This document shows positions 22,867-34,730 of a stretch of DNA of 64,000 bases, piece by piece (the stretch's first letter is position 1; the number at the start of each line of letters is the position of its first letter). A program made the translations under genes and the position numbers. The stretch lies in the NCBI RefSeq assembly GCF_004193775.1, contig NC_041020.1:5289657-5353656 (forward strand), given 5' to 3'. The stretch is from Glycine soja. Lineage: Eukaryota > Streptophyta > Magnoliopsida > Fabales > Fabaceae. The notes under the pieces are model-generated. The model saw only the letters and a program-made list of their open reading frames with translations. It was not told the DNA's origin and did no database searches.

Positions 22867-24553
22867 CCTTCCAAGAGACAACTTAGGATATAATGAAAAG
22901 GTAGGTAATGCTAATAGAAAAAGAGGTAGTGCCAACAATAATCCCCTTTTTTTCTATCATAGGACATAGACCATTTGTGGCCCAACACAACCTTCTTTCA
23001 TATAGAAAAAAATTGGCAAACAAAATTCTTTCTTTGTTTTATTCAATTATCACCTATCATATATTATTTTCAAATCATTATTAAAATAAATTTAAAAAAA
23101 TTAAAATTTTTAAAAATCTATTTTTTATTTTTTATTTTAATATTTTAAAATAATTTTATGTAAATTTGAAATATATAATTTTACTATCTTTTTATTATCT
23201 AAAGTTGTTAAGATTTTGGCTTTTAGACTCAACTTTTTTTCCACCTTTTTTTGTCTCTTTAACTTTTTTTCTTACTTTTAGTAGTGGTTTGATTGTGTTC
23301 AAATTGCTAGAAAATGAAAGAAATTTTTAAAATTTTTATGTGGGTTTCACACTTTTATCACACTACTTAAATTTAAATATTTCTTCTCAATTCTCTTCCA
23401 ATCAAGCAAACCCACCCTTAGTTCTTAAATTTTCTTTGTCATTATATTTTAGTACCTTATTAACATGAAAATAAAGATCAAAAAAGTTATAAGACGTTCA
23501 CCAACACACACAAAAAAAGGAATAAAAACAAAAACCTAAAATGTTAAGGAATAAAAAGATAATGAATCCTATTTTTTTTATTGATTTAGATAACTAATTT
23601 TAAATAAAATAAAATTTAACAAAAATTATCTAATAAATTTTAGCTTAAAAGGGATTTTTAAGTTAAAAAATAAAATAACTAACAAAATACTTTTACTTTA
23701 TTTTTAAACTCTTATTTTAACTTTACCTTAATTTCATCTTTTATCTTTTAAAAGATTCCTTTTGATACTTCAATTAAATTTTACTCAATGTTTTCCTTTT
23801 GAAATAATGTTCATTTTCTATTTTGAATTATTTTTTGATTGATTCAAGAAGTAAAATTCATTATATTCCACTATATGAAAATTATAGAATTCAACTAATG
23901 TTTAAATCAAAAGTAGTGATAAAAATGATAAAAATTGAGTAAAAAATGAGTCTTAGGAGTAACTTAAAAAGAATATGATATTAGACTTTTCAATATTTAG
24001 TTGTTGGGGAGGTTAACTTTTCATGCTGTTTTCACTTTGTTTATATCTTTTTTTTGTTTGAATTTCCATGCAAGTTATTCATTTTGATCCTTTTGGCTCA
24101 ATGATGTTGTCCTTTTGAAATAAGTGATCATTTTCGATATTGAATAATTTTTTAACGATATTGTATTGAAAACTATAGAATCCAACTCAAACAAAAAAGA
24201 ATTATAAAAATGATGAGAATGGATAAAACTGAATACTATAGTAACAAAAAATAATATGATATTAATTTTTTTTAATAATTTTTTGGTTCACATCTTCACA
24301 TAAATGAATACAAGGAAACAATTTTTTTCTAAAATTACGTCGAAAATGCACTCCAAAACAACATTTTATGATCCTAAACAGGTGTTAAAGATTTTCTTTT
24401 TCCTTCCCTTTTGAATACTATTCCAATCCAAAGCTCTCTCAAGTCTCACCTTGTTCCATAGTACATCACTCATTGAATCAATTTTGGTGCGGTTTGAACA
24501 ATGAACAGTTCTACCTTCAGCTTTGAGCCTTTTAGTACAAATCATGGTCCCCA
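22867..24553. other. AT-rich intergenic DNA; far-upstream region of ATP sulfurylase
   Basis: No gene is seen. The last bases (CCA 24551-24553) are the left copy of the CACTA target duplication. Confidence 0.4.
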
Positions 24554-24587
24554 CACTACTACAAAAGCAGCTTACTACGTCAGCAAT

Positions 24588-25240
24588 TCAACGACGGTTT
24601 CAAAGAAACGTCGTAGAAGCTCAACCGGTGGCATATCCGTAATTAAGGGCTTCAGAACGACGACGTTTGTCGCTACCCGTAGTAGAAATCCAGCTGTTGT
24701 GGCGATTCGTATTTAGCTGGGTAAGTTACAAAGATGGTTTTTTGGAAAGAACCATCTTTGTATCGTAAATGGTAGCACGTGGCAAGCATGTGAGTGGGCC
24801 GACGAGTATACAAAGACGGTTCACTGGTGAGACCGTCGTTGTTTTTAAAGTACTTTCACGTGGCAGCCATGTGATTTGAGGATTTAAAATCCAAAGACGC
24901 TTTTATCCAAATACCCATCTTTGGATTGTTAGTGGTTTCACGTGTAGGCCACGTGATTGGAGGCGTTAAAATACAAAGACGGTTTTTGGCTAACACCTGT
25001 CTTTGTATGGTTACAGTATAAACACGTCATCAATTTCGTCATTTAGATACAAAGACGGTCCTGCCGCAACACCCGTCTTCGTATTGTTTGTGGTACACGT
25101 GATTTAATGCGTTAACATACAAAGACGGGTTTACCCGAAGAGCCGTCGTTGTATGTTTAGTATAGACACGTGGCGGCCCCCTGTTTGTTGTTGTTGTTGT
25201 CATTCAAAGACGGTCTTTGGTAGGACCCGTCGTTGTATCC
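24588..25240. repeat. Left subterminal hairpin array of the CACTA element
   Basis: About eight imperfect inverted-repeat units of roughly 35 bp are spaced about 70-85 bp apart. Each reads like TACAAAGACGGTTTT, a short loop, then AACCGTCTTTGTA. Starts are near 24589, 24728, 24808, 24891, 24972, 25048, 25118 and 25204. Spacers repeatedly contain CACGTG or CACGT (for example 24775, 24848, 24940, 25167). Dense subterminal repeats are the known binding sites of CACTA transposases in maize En/Spm. That role here is inference. Confidence 0.8.
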
Positions 25241-26182
25241 TAAATTCTATCACGTTTACGACACGTGCTTCTTACTATCTCTTACGTTGGCGCGCCGTAT
25301 CACTTCTTTTCTCCATTTTTTTGACTACTTACTATTGCTTTGGCGCCCTAGCTACACAGAGCATCTTCTCCGACAAAGACCATCGTCTCCGACAACCACC
25401 ATCTCATGTCCGTTGCGTCTCGTTCCGTTTGAAGCTGTCGCCGACAAAGTAATGGGTGCATTTATCTCTTCTTTGTGTATCCCTTCATTTGCATGTGTTA
25501 TATTCCTTCATTCATGTTATGATTATGCTTTATTGTCGTCTCAGGCCCTTGGTTGTTGTTGGTTGTCTTCATCGTGGTCTACATTGTACTGTTTAAGGAA
25601 GATAAGCTGGTTCCATAAGGTAAGATACATTGTGTGTTTTGTGAGAGAAAGTACGATTTTTGTCTACCTTCTTATGTAATCTGCAGCTATGGGTTGTAAT
25701 TTTTTTTTTTTTTGCATTTCAGTGGGGTTTATGTGGGGCTCGTTGATGAAGCTGACTTGCGGGTAGTGAGTGAACGACTTTCGGGAACAGCCTGCTGCCA
25801 TCCTTCATCAGTGGTGTGTCATCCTGTGCCACATTATCAGTTTCGTTGAGCGTTTGGTCTAAGTTAGTACACTGAACTTGATGAAACCCATGATGTTTAA
25901 TTTGAGCTTCAGATTTACTGTCTTCATGTTTAGTTGTGTCTGTAATTGAATAAACTGGAGAATAAATTATATATAAGTATGTTGTTTGTAAAAGTTTTAT
26001 TTGATGAATTACATAAGTAAATTGATTTATTTTATAATTGCCGTTAAGATGAAACATTTTGGTAGTTGCAGTAGCTTGTATGAAATGTTATGAGTACTGA
26101 TGGAAAGAGTTGAATCTCCCTCTGAACCCCTTTTCAACTCAGCCCCTAACTAACTCTCTAATTATTCAACTAACTATGGGGG

Positions 26183-26505
26183 TTACATATTAATACTGGT
26201 GATTTCTGATTCTGATCCTGGAAAGGTACTTGAGCCACTTCTAGAAGTCCTAGAATTAAAACTGAACATCTTAACTTCATCAAAAGAAGGGTAACCACTG
26301 TATGGTAAAGCACATTCAGCTTTAGACCACGTAGTAGCTGATCTTATTTTTCCAAGCAAACTCATTTCCATGTTATCTTCATCAGACTCAATGCTGTCAA
26401 TTTCCACCTCCAAAATTTTCACAACCTGCCTCATTGTTGGTCTAATACTAGGGTCTGTATGTGAACACAACAAACCCAAATGAAGCAATCTCTCAGCTTC
26501 CTCTA
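26183..26505 (-). pseudogene. Receptor-like kinase C-terminal fragment captured by the CACTA element
   Basis: The minus-strand frame reads LEEAERLLHLGLLCSHTDPS, then IRPTMRQVVKILEVE, matching the end of a plant receptor-like kinase domain (subdomain XI, RPxMRQVVxILE). About 70 residues of Ser-rich tail follow, to the stop at 26183-26185. The L-type lectin receptor kinase group is the closest style, but the class is uncertain. The catalytic part (subdomains I-IX) is missing and the fragment begins abruptly at 26505 against subterminal repeat sequence. It looks like a gene piece acquired by the transposon. Confidence 0.75.
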
Positions 26506-26660
26506 GTAAGTTCTAAAGACAGGGGTGACCGACAGCCCGTCTTAGAATTCTGTAATATCTACGACGGTTTTCTATGACCGTCTTTGAAAGCCATCGAATT
26601 TATTACGTCGTCGCAAACAACGACAGTCTTCAACCGATGTAGTGTACCCATTTTAACTGA
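26506..26660. repeat. Right subterminal hairpins of the CACTA element
   Basis: Hairpin units like those on the left: CTAAAGACAGGGGTGACC with AGCCCGTCTTAG, and CTACGACGGTTTTCTATGAC with CGTCTTTGAA. Confidence 0.7.
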
Positions 26661-26689
26661 CGTTGAATTCTGCTTTTGTAGTAGTGCCA

Positions 26690-26998
26690 GTTGCAGCCAG
26701 GAGCAATGATTGCCACCCTTTTCTCATCCACACACTCAAAAAAAGCACAATGGAGATCCTCCCCACTTGCGTGGCCTTATCACTCCAACATGTTTGCCAT
26801 ATTCATAGGTAGTGGTTGTGAGCAAAACTGTGCCATATACCACAACAACACAACACAACACATTAATATACCATAATACTCCTATTTTGTTTCTGTGTTC
26901 CCTACGTTGCACTCGTTAGTGGTTTTTACTCACTTTCCTTCTCTTCACAAACCCACTTATTTCTCTCTCTCTCTCTCTCATTTTTTTCCCACTATAGC
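26690..26998 (+). promoter_or_regulatory. Remaining proximal promoter and 5' UTR of ATP sulfurylase
   Basis: About 310 bp lie between the CACTA right end and the ATG at 26999. A (CT)n tract at 26962-26979 is typical of plant 5' UTRs. ATTAATATACCATAAT near 26863 could serve as a weak TATA region. The transcription start is not determinable by reading. Confidence 0.45.
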
Positions 26999-27576
26999 AT
27001 GTCTCTAAGTCTAACCATCAAACTACACCTGGCTTCTTCTTCTTCTTTTTCCAACTTTACCCTCAACAGCCACCACCATGCAAACAAGGTAACGACTTCC
27101 AAAACCTGTTCCAACGCCAAGATTCGTCCCAAACCCATTTATAGTACAAACCCTTTGATCATCCCCACGTGTAAAGTGAGGCCAAGAGTGCAACAACACC
27201 GTGGCACCATGATCAAGAGTTCTTTGATAGAGCCTGATGGGGGTGCATTGGTTGATCTTATGGTTTCTGAGGGTGAGAGGGGTGCTAAGATCACCGAGGC
27301 TGAGTCACTGCCAAAGGTGCAGCTCACAAGGATTGATCTTGAGTGGGTGCATGTTGTGGGGGAAGGTTGGGCTAGTCCCTTGAGAGGGTTCATGAGGGAG
27401 GATGAGTATCTTCAGAGTTTGCATTTCAATTCCCTTAGGGTCAAGGATGGTTCTTTGGTGAACATGTCCCTTCCCATTGTGTTGGCAATTGATGATGAGA
27501 CTAAAGAGGGAATTGGATCCTCTTCTCATGTGGGGTTGCTCGGGCCTCATGGAGATTGTGTTGCAATTCTTCGAAG

Positions 27577-29440
27577 GTTTGTTGGTCTTGTGGCATTTTT
27601 TTAAATTATTTTTTTGTTTAGTTTTGCTTCTGGTTGGTGTTTAATTTGTTGTTGATTGTTCAATTGTGTTGTTGGATGCATTTTGGTGTGTGGTTTAACG
27701 ATTGAAATTGTGTAGGAGTATGGTGCCTCCATTTGAATCCCTAACGAGAAGTTAGCATTGCAAAGAGGGTTGGTTCATGTAAATTTTTGAAGCCCCCAAT
27801 CAAGTTTATGAAAAATAATCCGGCAATTTTGGCTGCAACATTAAGGTTTTGGGACTCTTCGTGACTGCAATTGCGGCCACATTGGCTACATTTGTCCCCT
27901 GGTTATTGTACCATATAGTTTTAAAGGACTTAGGTTTGGTTTGTGCTGCCAGAGATATGCTTTGGTAGATTATTTGTGAACATTAATGTAACCATGGCTG
28001 AGGCTTGTGCCATGCCCTGCCGCTAGAATAGGGTGACTTCCCCCCCTGCCCTCTTCCTTTTCTGCTGACTATTGAAAAACTGAACGAGAGGCTTTATAGA
28101 AGGCTGAGTTTTCGGCTTAGTTAATGGAACAGTTCAAAGAATTTATCTATTGAACTACCTTATTCAAATTGCACATTTTGTTCACATGTTAATATAACCA
28201 TCAAGTTGGAACATATAGATTTGAAATTCCCACCTTGTTTGAAGTTGTTTACGCATACTCTGGAAGTCTATTTTAGTATGTTTCGTGTGTTCATGAAAGA
28301 TTTGGTAGATGTGTGTGGAATGTGTATCGGTTGTTATAAAAGGGGCATGCCAATGGAAATTGAAACTCCAAAAGTAGATATTAATATTTAGTTACAACTT
28401 ACAACCAAATGGTGAATGATTTAAATGGGCACAATATAAGTCGAAAGCTGTCATGTGATCTGAAGTATCAGTATCTAGTCTTCATTCTTTAGAGATTCTG
28501 TAAGGTCTTGCTGATTGACATGAAAGGTCTTAAGTCTTAACATTGTTCAAATTTCTGAAAGGCAAGAAAGTCTTGTAGAGCCTCCTCTCTTGCTACCAAG
28601 TTATGAACTTTGCTCTGGTTTGGGATTGAATCAGTTCAAATTTGAGATGATACATTACTCTTAGCATTATTAAATCCAAAGAAAAACCAACTGACCCTTA
28701 TCCTTTCTTGCTAGTTAACTCTTTGACTGCACCGCAGTTCATTTTGGGAATGACCGAATGTAACCAGTTCATCCCACAAAGTCTTTATCTTTATCAAATA
28801 TGTTGACAGTTGTCACAACCCCTCCTTGTTAAAATCATCCTGGGATCTACACACATTTTTCTAACTGTCTTTATAGGCAAGACTATCATAAAGACCTTTT
28901 GACATAATTTTATCCTTTGAACATGTAAAAAACCAAAGAGGTGTTGGGATGATCTGAAGAATTTAGGGAATAACTTGAAAACGGATGAAGGGAAGTTAGG
29001 TTTGGAAGGTTTATGAAGCTTGAAACTCCCCTGGGGTTTAGTTTGTGCTTTCTTCTGTGGTGCTAAAATAAATAATTTCAAGAATATGCACCACAACAAG
29101 CATGCTACTTTGATAACCATATAAAACTAAACAATAAGTGTTGTAACTTGTGTGTTTGGATTGTATGAGACTGACTTTATTCAACTATGACCCTCAGTTG
29201 AAGACCTTAAATGACTGAGTAAAAGTTGTTAATACTTGTCTTTTCACATGTCTCACATGTAAATACTTTATCAGAGTGCTTCCCTTTAGTTTTCAGTCTT
29301 TTGTTTTGCTTTAACTGTAAGTCATAAAGCCATTTTGAGATGTTATTTTGAAAATAAAATTATTGAAGTGCACTGGCTATCGAAGTAAATTTTTGTCTTG
29401 GTGTCTCTTGGCTTTCATTAACCATTAAGCTCCTACGCAG
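27577..29440 (+). other. Intron 1 of ATP sulfurylase (1864 bp)
   Basis: Donor GTTTGT at 27577, acceptor CTACGCAG ending at 29440. No second gene or transposon with defined ends is recognised inside. The short open frames there look like chance. Confidence 0.7.
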
Positions 29441-30829
29441 TATTGAAATCTACAAGCATAACAAGGAAGAAAGAATAGCTAGAACTTAGGGAACAACTGC
29501 TCCTGGATTGCCATATGTTGAGGAGGTGATTACTCCGGCAGGAAATTGGCTTATTGGAGGAGATTTGGAAGTGCTAAAACCTATCAAATACAATGATGGT
29601 CTTGACAACTACAGGCTCTCTCCCAAACAACTTCGTGAAGAATTTGACAAGCGTCAAGCAGATGCAGTTTTTGCTTTTCAGTTAAGAAACCCTGTACACA
29701 ATGGTCGTGCCTTGTTAATGAATGATACTCGTAAGCGACTATTGGAAATAGGCTTCAAAAATCCCATTTTACTGCTTCATCCTCTTGGAGGTTTCGTAAA
29801 GGCTGACGACGTTCCCTTGGATGTCAGGATGGAGCAACATAGCAAGGTAATTCCCATTGTTCTTCTCAAAAAACAAAGACTAATCATAATGTGCATGTGC
29901 TACAACAATAGATGTTAAAAAAATGACCTTGAAAAGTGATTGAACTATCACTCAAATTTAGCAATCTACTCATTTTGTAATTGCACAATCCATGGAATTT
30001 TATTCTACCAAGTTCTTTGCTTCTTCTTAGGTCCTAGAAGATGGAGTTCTTGATCCTGAGACTACCATCGTTGCCATATTTCCATCACCTATGCATTATG
30101 TTGGTCCAACTGAAGTACAGTGGCATGCCAAGGCACGGATAGATGCAGGTGCAAACTTCTATATTGTTGGTCGTGATCCGACTGGTATGGGCCACCCAAC
30201 TGAGAAAAGGGATTTGTATGACCCTGATCATGGAAAGAAGGTACTCAACATGGCTCCTGGTCTGGAGAAGCTTAACATTTTGCCATTCAGAGTAAGTAGT
30301 ATTACTTTAACATATGGCTATAGGTTCTTGCTCCTCTGTGAGATATGTTCTTTCAATGCTATCTTCCTCACAATGTTTTACTTCATATTGTGTATCAAGT
30401 TTCTTTAAAGTTGATACTGGCCTAATTAAATCATGTAATCAACTGCTTAGTCATGCGTGCCATGTCTTATTTTGAGATGGGAAATGACATAATTGTTCTG
30501 CTCATTTATACACAAAGTTAGTTTCACAAGTTTAATATGTTATTGCTACCTAAAGTTATGCTGAATGTTGATGAATTGTTTGTTTCTTATTTAGACCGTA
30601 CTTATGTCTGATGATAACTGTTGTCTGGTTTGCCATTTTTAAATTACAGGTGGCAGCTTATGACACTAAGTTAAACAAGATGGCATTTTTCGACCCAACC
30701 CGTGCTAAAGATTTCCTCTTTATATATGGAACCAAGGTATTTGATTCCCTGTTATTGTATTAGGTGTTTCAGGCTCCATCAACCTTGAATTTGGTATTTG
30801 TCAACAATACGGTTTTTCAATATGTCAAA

Positions 30830-31032
30830 TGAATTGAGCTTCTCCCATAACTTAAAATTAACTTATGTACTTAACTTTTATAAAAGTTTTATAAAAGTTT
30901 TTTCATCTAACTTCTACAAAAGTTAAGGTGCATAAGTTGATTTTAATTTATGGGAGAAGGTCAATGCATATTACCTTCTTATTTTATTCTCATTGAAGTG
31001 CTGATAAAGAAATTTATCCAAACATGGCCTAG
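30830..31032. mobile_element. MITE remnant in ATP sulfurylase intron 4
   Basis: Contains CTTCTCCCATAACTTAAAAT and its inverse complement-like ATTTTAATTTATGGGAGAAG, plus a right end AAATTTATCCAAACATGGCC. It is related to the MITE at 13271-13519. The left end is incomplete. Confidence 0.55.
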
Positions 31033-31549
31033 GTTACAATGTCAGGATCCTAGTTTCTGCTTCTTACTTGAATCTGGCTGTAACTTAAAGTAATTTATAT
31101 GTATATAAGTGGGTTTGGTTGGAACTTGTAACAACTAAATAAAGGCATGCAGCATTCAGATTTAACTAAAATTCCGCATGTTAGTGTTCTAGTTTATATA
31201 CGATTATAATAAGTAAATTTAAAAATATTAAGATATTGGTTATACTTATGTGCCTGTAAGACACATAAGTGAACTGAATATTGTATAAGTTCCTGTTTTG
31301 TTACTTGATTACTCACATCACATGTAGCATCAAGTTGGTTTCTGAAATCCTTCGACAATTAGAGAAGTGTTCTATACAAATTTTCATCGTTTCTTTGATG
31401 ATTTATGTTTCCAGATGCGAGCTTTTGCAAAAAGTGGGGAGAATCCGCCCAAAGGTTTTATGTGCCCAAGCGGATGGAAGGTTCTTGTCAAGTACTATGA
31501 AAGTTTGCAGGCAGAAGAGTCATCACAACAGCCTGTGCTATCTACTTAG

Positions 31550-33000
31550 ACATTATTCTAAAAGTAGAAGCTTAGCATCAATTGATTCCAAAGGGAGAGT
31601 GTTAAAAACACATTTCTAGGAGTGCCAATTTTTATGCCTGGTCTTCCAGCTTCATGATCAAGATTTAAGCAATGCGCAAGCATATGTGAATTTTTTGTAC
31701 CATATTGAATTATCTTTTTCTTATGAAGTTACTATGACTAAAGAATTTGTTGTGGTGCATGAAGCATAATTGCAGATGTAGTCTTCTATCTGTAGACTCC
31801 TGTAAGACCAGTTCAATAAGGGTGTGAGAATTCATCAGAACCTTGGTGCTATAGACATTTAGAGAAGGGTTATATGCACACAAGGTTTTAAAAAATGGTC
31901 TGTAACCACAATTGCAACTTCAAGGTTTTTGGGGTTTGTGTGATCACATTGTAACAGTAAATGCAGTCACAGTAGTTCTATTTGTCAACATTCCCGTGAC
32001 AAAATCACAACTATGACTGCAATTTAAAACCTTTGATTAGCTAGGTGAGATGTGATCATTGTTACAATGTTGGGAAAATGTACCAAATTGTGATTTTAGT
32101 AATTTGATAATTAAAATAAATTTATGTTTTATTTAAATATTTTTCCTGTAATTTATTTTATTAATGCAAAATCTTGTTAGAGGTTGAATTTCATTGCCAT
32201 TTTTCTTATTCCAAATTCCCATCTCTTTCTTACGAAACCAATTTAATTCATTGAGTAGAGCACTCAAGTGTTTACTCCTTAACCACTCAAGCAAGGCTAA
32301 ACTACGATTGTAGTTTTGTTGCATGGAGTGGTGCATCTAGAAATTTTTGTGCGAGAATATTTTTATAGAAAAAAATTATATAATTTTATTTAATGGTTTC
32401 TATATTATGTAGTTTATTTGTGAACTTTGGTTTTGTTTGCAAAAAGTAAAGAAAATGAAGATCGTGTGCCAAGTTAGATATGGGTTTTGACTTCCGATAA
32501 GAAGACACTCTTCATCGTGTTAGCCTATGCAAAGACACGTGTTAAATGTGAAAATTTTAATTTTGTAAGAAAGGGAAACAATTTTTGGGCTTGCCTAAAG
32601 ATAATGAATTTTTTAATTTGTGCTCAAGTGTAATCATCCTTAAGTGTGTTTCACTTTTCTCATTTTGCAATGATATATTTGTTTGTCTTTTGCAATTGGG
32701 AAAAAAAATAGAAAAAAAAGAGTTACTTATTTGGCTTACTTATATTTGAAATTTTGTAATGTTCCCTACATATAGATTGTGACATGTGACAATACAATAC
32801 AAATAAATTATTATTTTAATTTATGTTATGTTAACCGTTGCGGTACGTGCACTTGAGCATATAACAAGATTCATTGCTCAAAAATAAAACATCAAAATAT
32901 TCAATAGTCAATGACTATTTGACAGCATATCCTCCAAACTAATAACAACACAAATGATAGTTATAGTGTGAATTAAAAGGGAGAAAGTTATAAAAAAAAT
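31550..33000. other. 3' UTR and intergenic DNA
   Basis: The first few hundred bases after TAG 31547-31549 are probably ATP sulfurylase 3' UTR. No other gene is seen. Confidence 0.4.
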
Positions 33001-33470
33001 GGCAAAATTATATTTTTGGTCCCTCAGTTTGTCTCTAGTTTCAGATTTGGTCTCCCAGTAATTTAATTCACGAATTTGGTCCCCTATTTTGTAAAATCGT
33101 GCAATATTGGTCTTCCATGCCACAATTGGACGTTGACCGTTAACAAGCGATGTTGACTACCACGTGTCACATTCTTATTGGATGATGATTGTCACGTGTC
33201 ATGTTCTGATTAGTCAATGAAAACAGCAATGTATTTCATCTTTCATGGTGTTGACATCCAATCAGAACATGACACATGACAGTCATCAACCAATAAGAAC
33301 ATGACACGTGGCAGTCAACATCACTTGTTAACAGTCAACATCCAATTGTGGCCTAGAGGACCAACATTGCACGATTTTACAAAATAAGGGATCAAATTTA
33401 TGAATTAAATTACTGGGGGATCAAATCCGAAACTGGAGATAAACTGAGGGACCAAATTTACAATTTTGCC
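33001..33470. mobile_element. Long-TIR foldback element (MULE/MITE-like), 470 bp
   Basis: The left arm starts GGCAAAATTATATTTTTGGT CCCTCAGTTT and the right arm ends AAACTGAGGGACCAAATTTA CAATTTTGCC. They are inverse complements over nearly the full half-length. Flanks are TAAAAAAAAT and TAAAAAAAT, compatible with a 9-10 bp target duplication but low in complexity. CACGTGTCA or CACGTGGCA motifs occur in both arms (33162, 33195, 33305). Confidence 0.75.
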
Positions 33471-33481
33471 TAAAAAAATAC

Positions 33482-33847
33482 ATGTCAAACAAAAACATTA
33501 ATCCTATTCAAATTCCCCCTAGAATTTCATGTGTCCTAAACTATTTTCAGGAATACTCCACTAAATTTGCTAAGTTAGTAGAATCCAAAATCAAAATGGT
33601 TAAACCCAAGCCTTTTACATGTTCTTGCACACCTCCCACACCCACTCCAAACCCTAACCCCACTCCTTGATCCCCTAATCTACCTTTTAAACACTTGACA
33701 TCTTCCCAATACAATGAGAGACATGCTAAGGGATTCTATTATTATTGTAATGAAAAATTTTCACAGCGACCATTATTGTCAGGTTAAGAAATTTTTTGTT
33801 ATTATTGGTTGATGAAAATGACCCCTTAGATGCAAATGAGTTACCAC
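33482..33847 (+). pseudogene. Outer gypsy remnant, left half: gag zinc-knuckle region
   Basis: Plus-strand frames read like the gag C-terminal region of plant Ty3/gypsy elements: a Pro-rich linker, then RHAKGFYYYCNEKFSQ (compare the usual KGLCYNCDEKWSxGH) and YYWLMKMTP. The zinc knuckle has lost cysteines and stops are present. It is interrupted at 33847 by the hAT-like element and resumes at 43954. Confidence 0.6.
33840..33847. repeat. hAT target-site duplication, left (GTTACCAC)
   Basis: Identical 8-mer at 43954-43961. Confidence 0.8.
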
Positions 33848-34730
33848 CAAGGTTGTCAGACTCGCGATTCTATGTAGAATCGTGGAGGCTCCGTAAACTC
33901 GACTCATAGAATCGAATTGTAGAATCTTAAGAATTTACTTAAATAAAAAAATATATTAAATTACAAGTGTGTTCCAGCTTGTATTGAAATACAAGTGTGT
34001 TCAAAATTGCCAAAATTCAATTAGACTTCAAAATTGCCAAAGTGTGGTCCAGCTTCAAAATTGCCAAAGTTTCAATTAGACTTAAAGTGGTACAGAAAAA
34101 ACATGCTTACACATTAACAACTAGTCCATGTTTCTGATATAGAATGCAGCTTCTATTATGAGTACTATCTTGTAAGTTCTTGTGCAGAATTTATCCAAAT
34201 TGGGCTACTAACAAATTGAATTTCCAGGATCACTAGTTTGTTGTTTTTTTAAACCCAAACTCACTGAACCATTCATAATAGAAATCCATTTACTAACACC
34301 TACAATTAGAGAATTCTGCTACAGGAATACAAATCCTTCAATTTCAATGAATAAAGTCAATGAACTTTAGAGTTTTGATAGTAAATTCATTCTTGAACAT
34401 ATAAAGAAATTAGTTGCAGTCTTGCAGAACAAACTAACATCACTAAAGTGATTATTGAAATCTCAGTTTTCACTGTTTAAAAATGCATACTCCTCAATTA
34501 CTCACTCAATAAGAAATGTCATACACGTGCATAATAACAACACAACAACAATAAAATCATCATCATAAAACAAAACAAGAAATAAGCAATGGATCAAAGT
34601 TGACAATCTTCTTAATCTCAGTAGACAATAGTCAATGTAACAGCCATGTTTTTTTTTAAGTTTTCCTATAAAATAAAATTAATAAATTAATAAATAAATA
34701 AGTAAAAATAATTAGGTCATAAATTCTCAC

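Larger units (their letters stand above)
24554..26686. mobile_element. Complete non-autonomous CACTA (En/Spm-type) transposon, 2133 bp
   Basis: The left terminus CACTACTACAAAAGCAG is repeated as a perfect 17-bp inverse complement at the right end (CTGCTTTTGTAGTAGTG). A 3-bp target duplication CCA flanks it (24551-24553 and 26687-26689). CACTA ends plus a 3-bp TSD define the superfamily. No transposase is coded. Hairpin repeats fill both subterminal regions, and an inverted receptor-kinase C-terminus lies near the right end. The element sits about 310 bp upstream of the ATP sulfurylase ATG, so it lies in or next to that promoter. Confidence 0.92.
26999..31549 (+). pseudogene. ATPS: Plastidial ATP sulfurylase gene with a premature stop and an altered active-site motif
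   Basis: ATP sulfurylase makes adenosine 5'-phosphosulfate from sulfate and ATP, the first step of sulfate assimilation. Exons: 26999-27576, 29441-29846, 30031-30291, 30650-30736, 31415-31549, all GT..AG, joining to 489 codons (normal plant length). The first 55-60 residues are Ser/Thr/Lys-rich with few acidic residues, like a plastid transit peptide. PUA-like N-terminal and catalytic regions follow ([66 protein letters not shown]). Two defects stand out. Codon 209 is TAG (29487-29489) where plant homologues have Trp in the ARTWGTTAPG block. The HNGH nucleotide-binding motif reads HNGR (CGT at 29706-29708). A stop at 209 removes the whole catalytic domain. Other exons and splice sites look healthy, so decay is recent or the TAG is a sequence error. 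Confidence 0.88.

Noticed and set aside
25153..25679. Overlapping open frames of 99 and 148 aa inside the CACTA element
   Set aside because: No domain or conserved motif is recognised; they overlap hairpin repeats and non-coding transposon DNA.
26999..27576. miR395 target site in ATP sulfurylase exon 1
   Set aside because: Plant ATP sulfurylase genes are often miR395 targets, but no convincing complementary site was found by eye.
28794..29120. 108-aa minus-strand frame in ATP sulfurylase intron 1
   Set aside because: No recognisable domain, and it lies wholly in an intron of the opposite strand.
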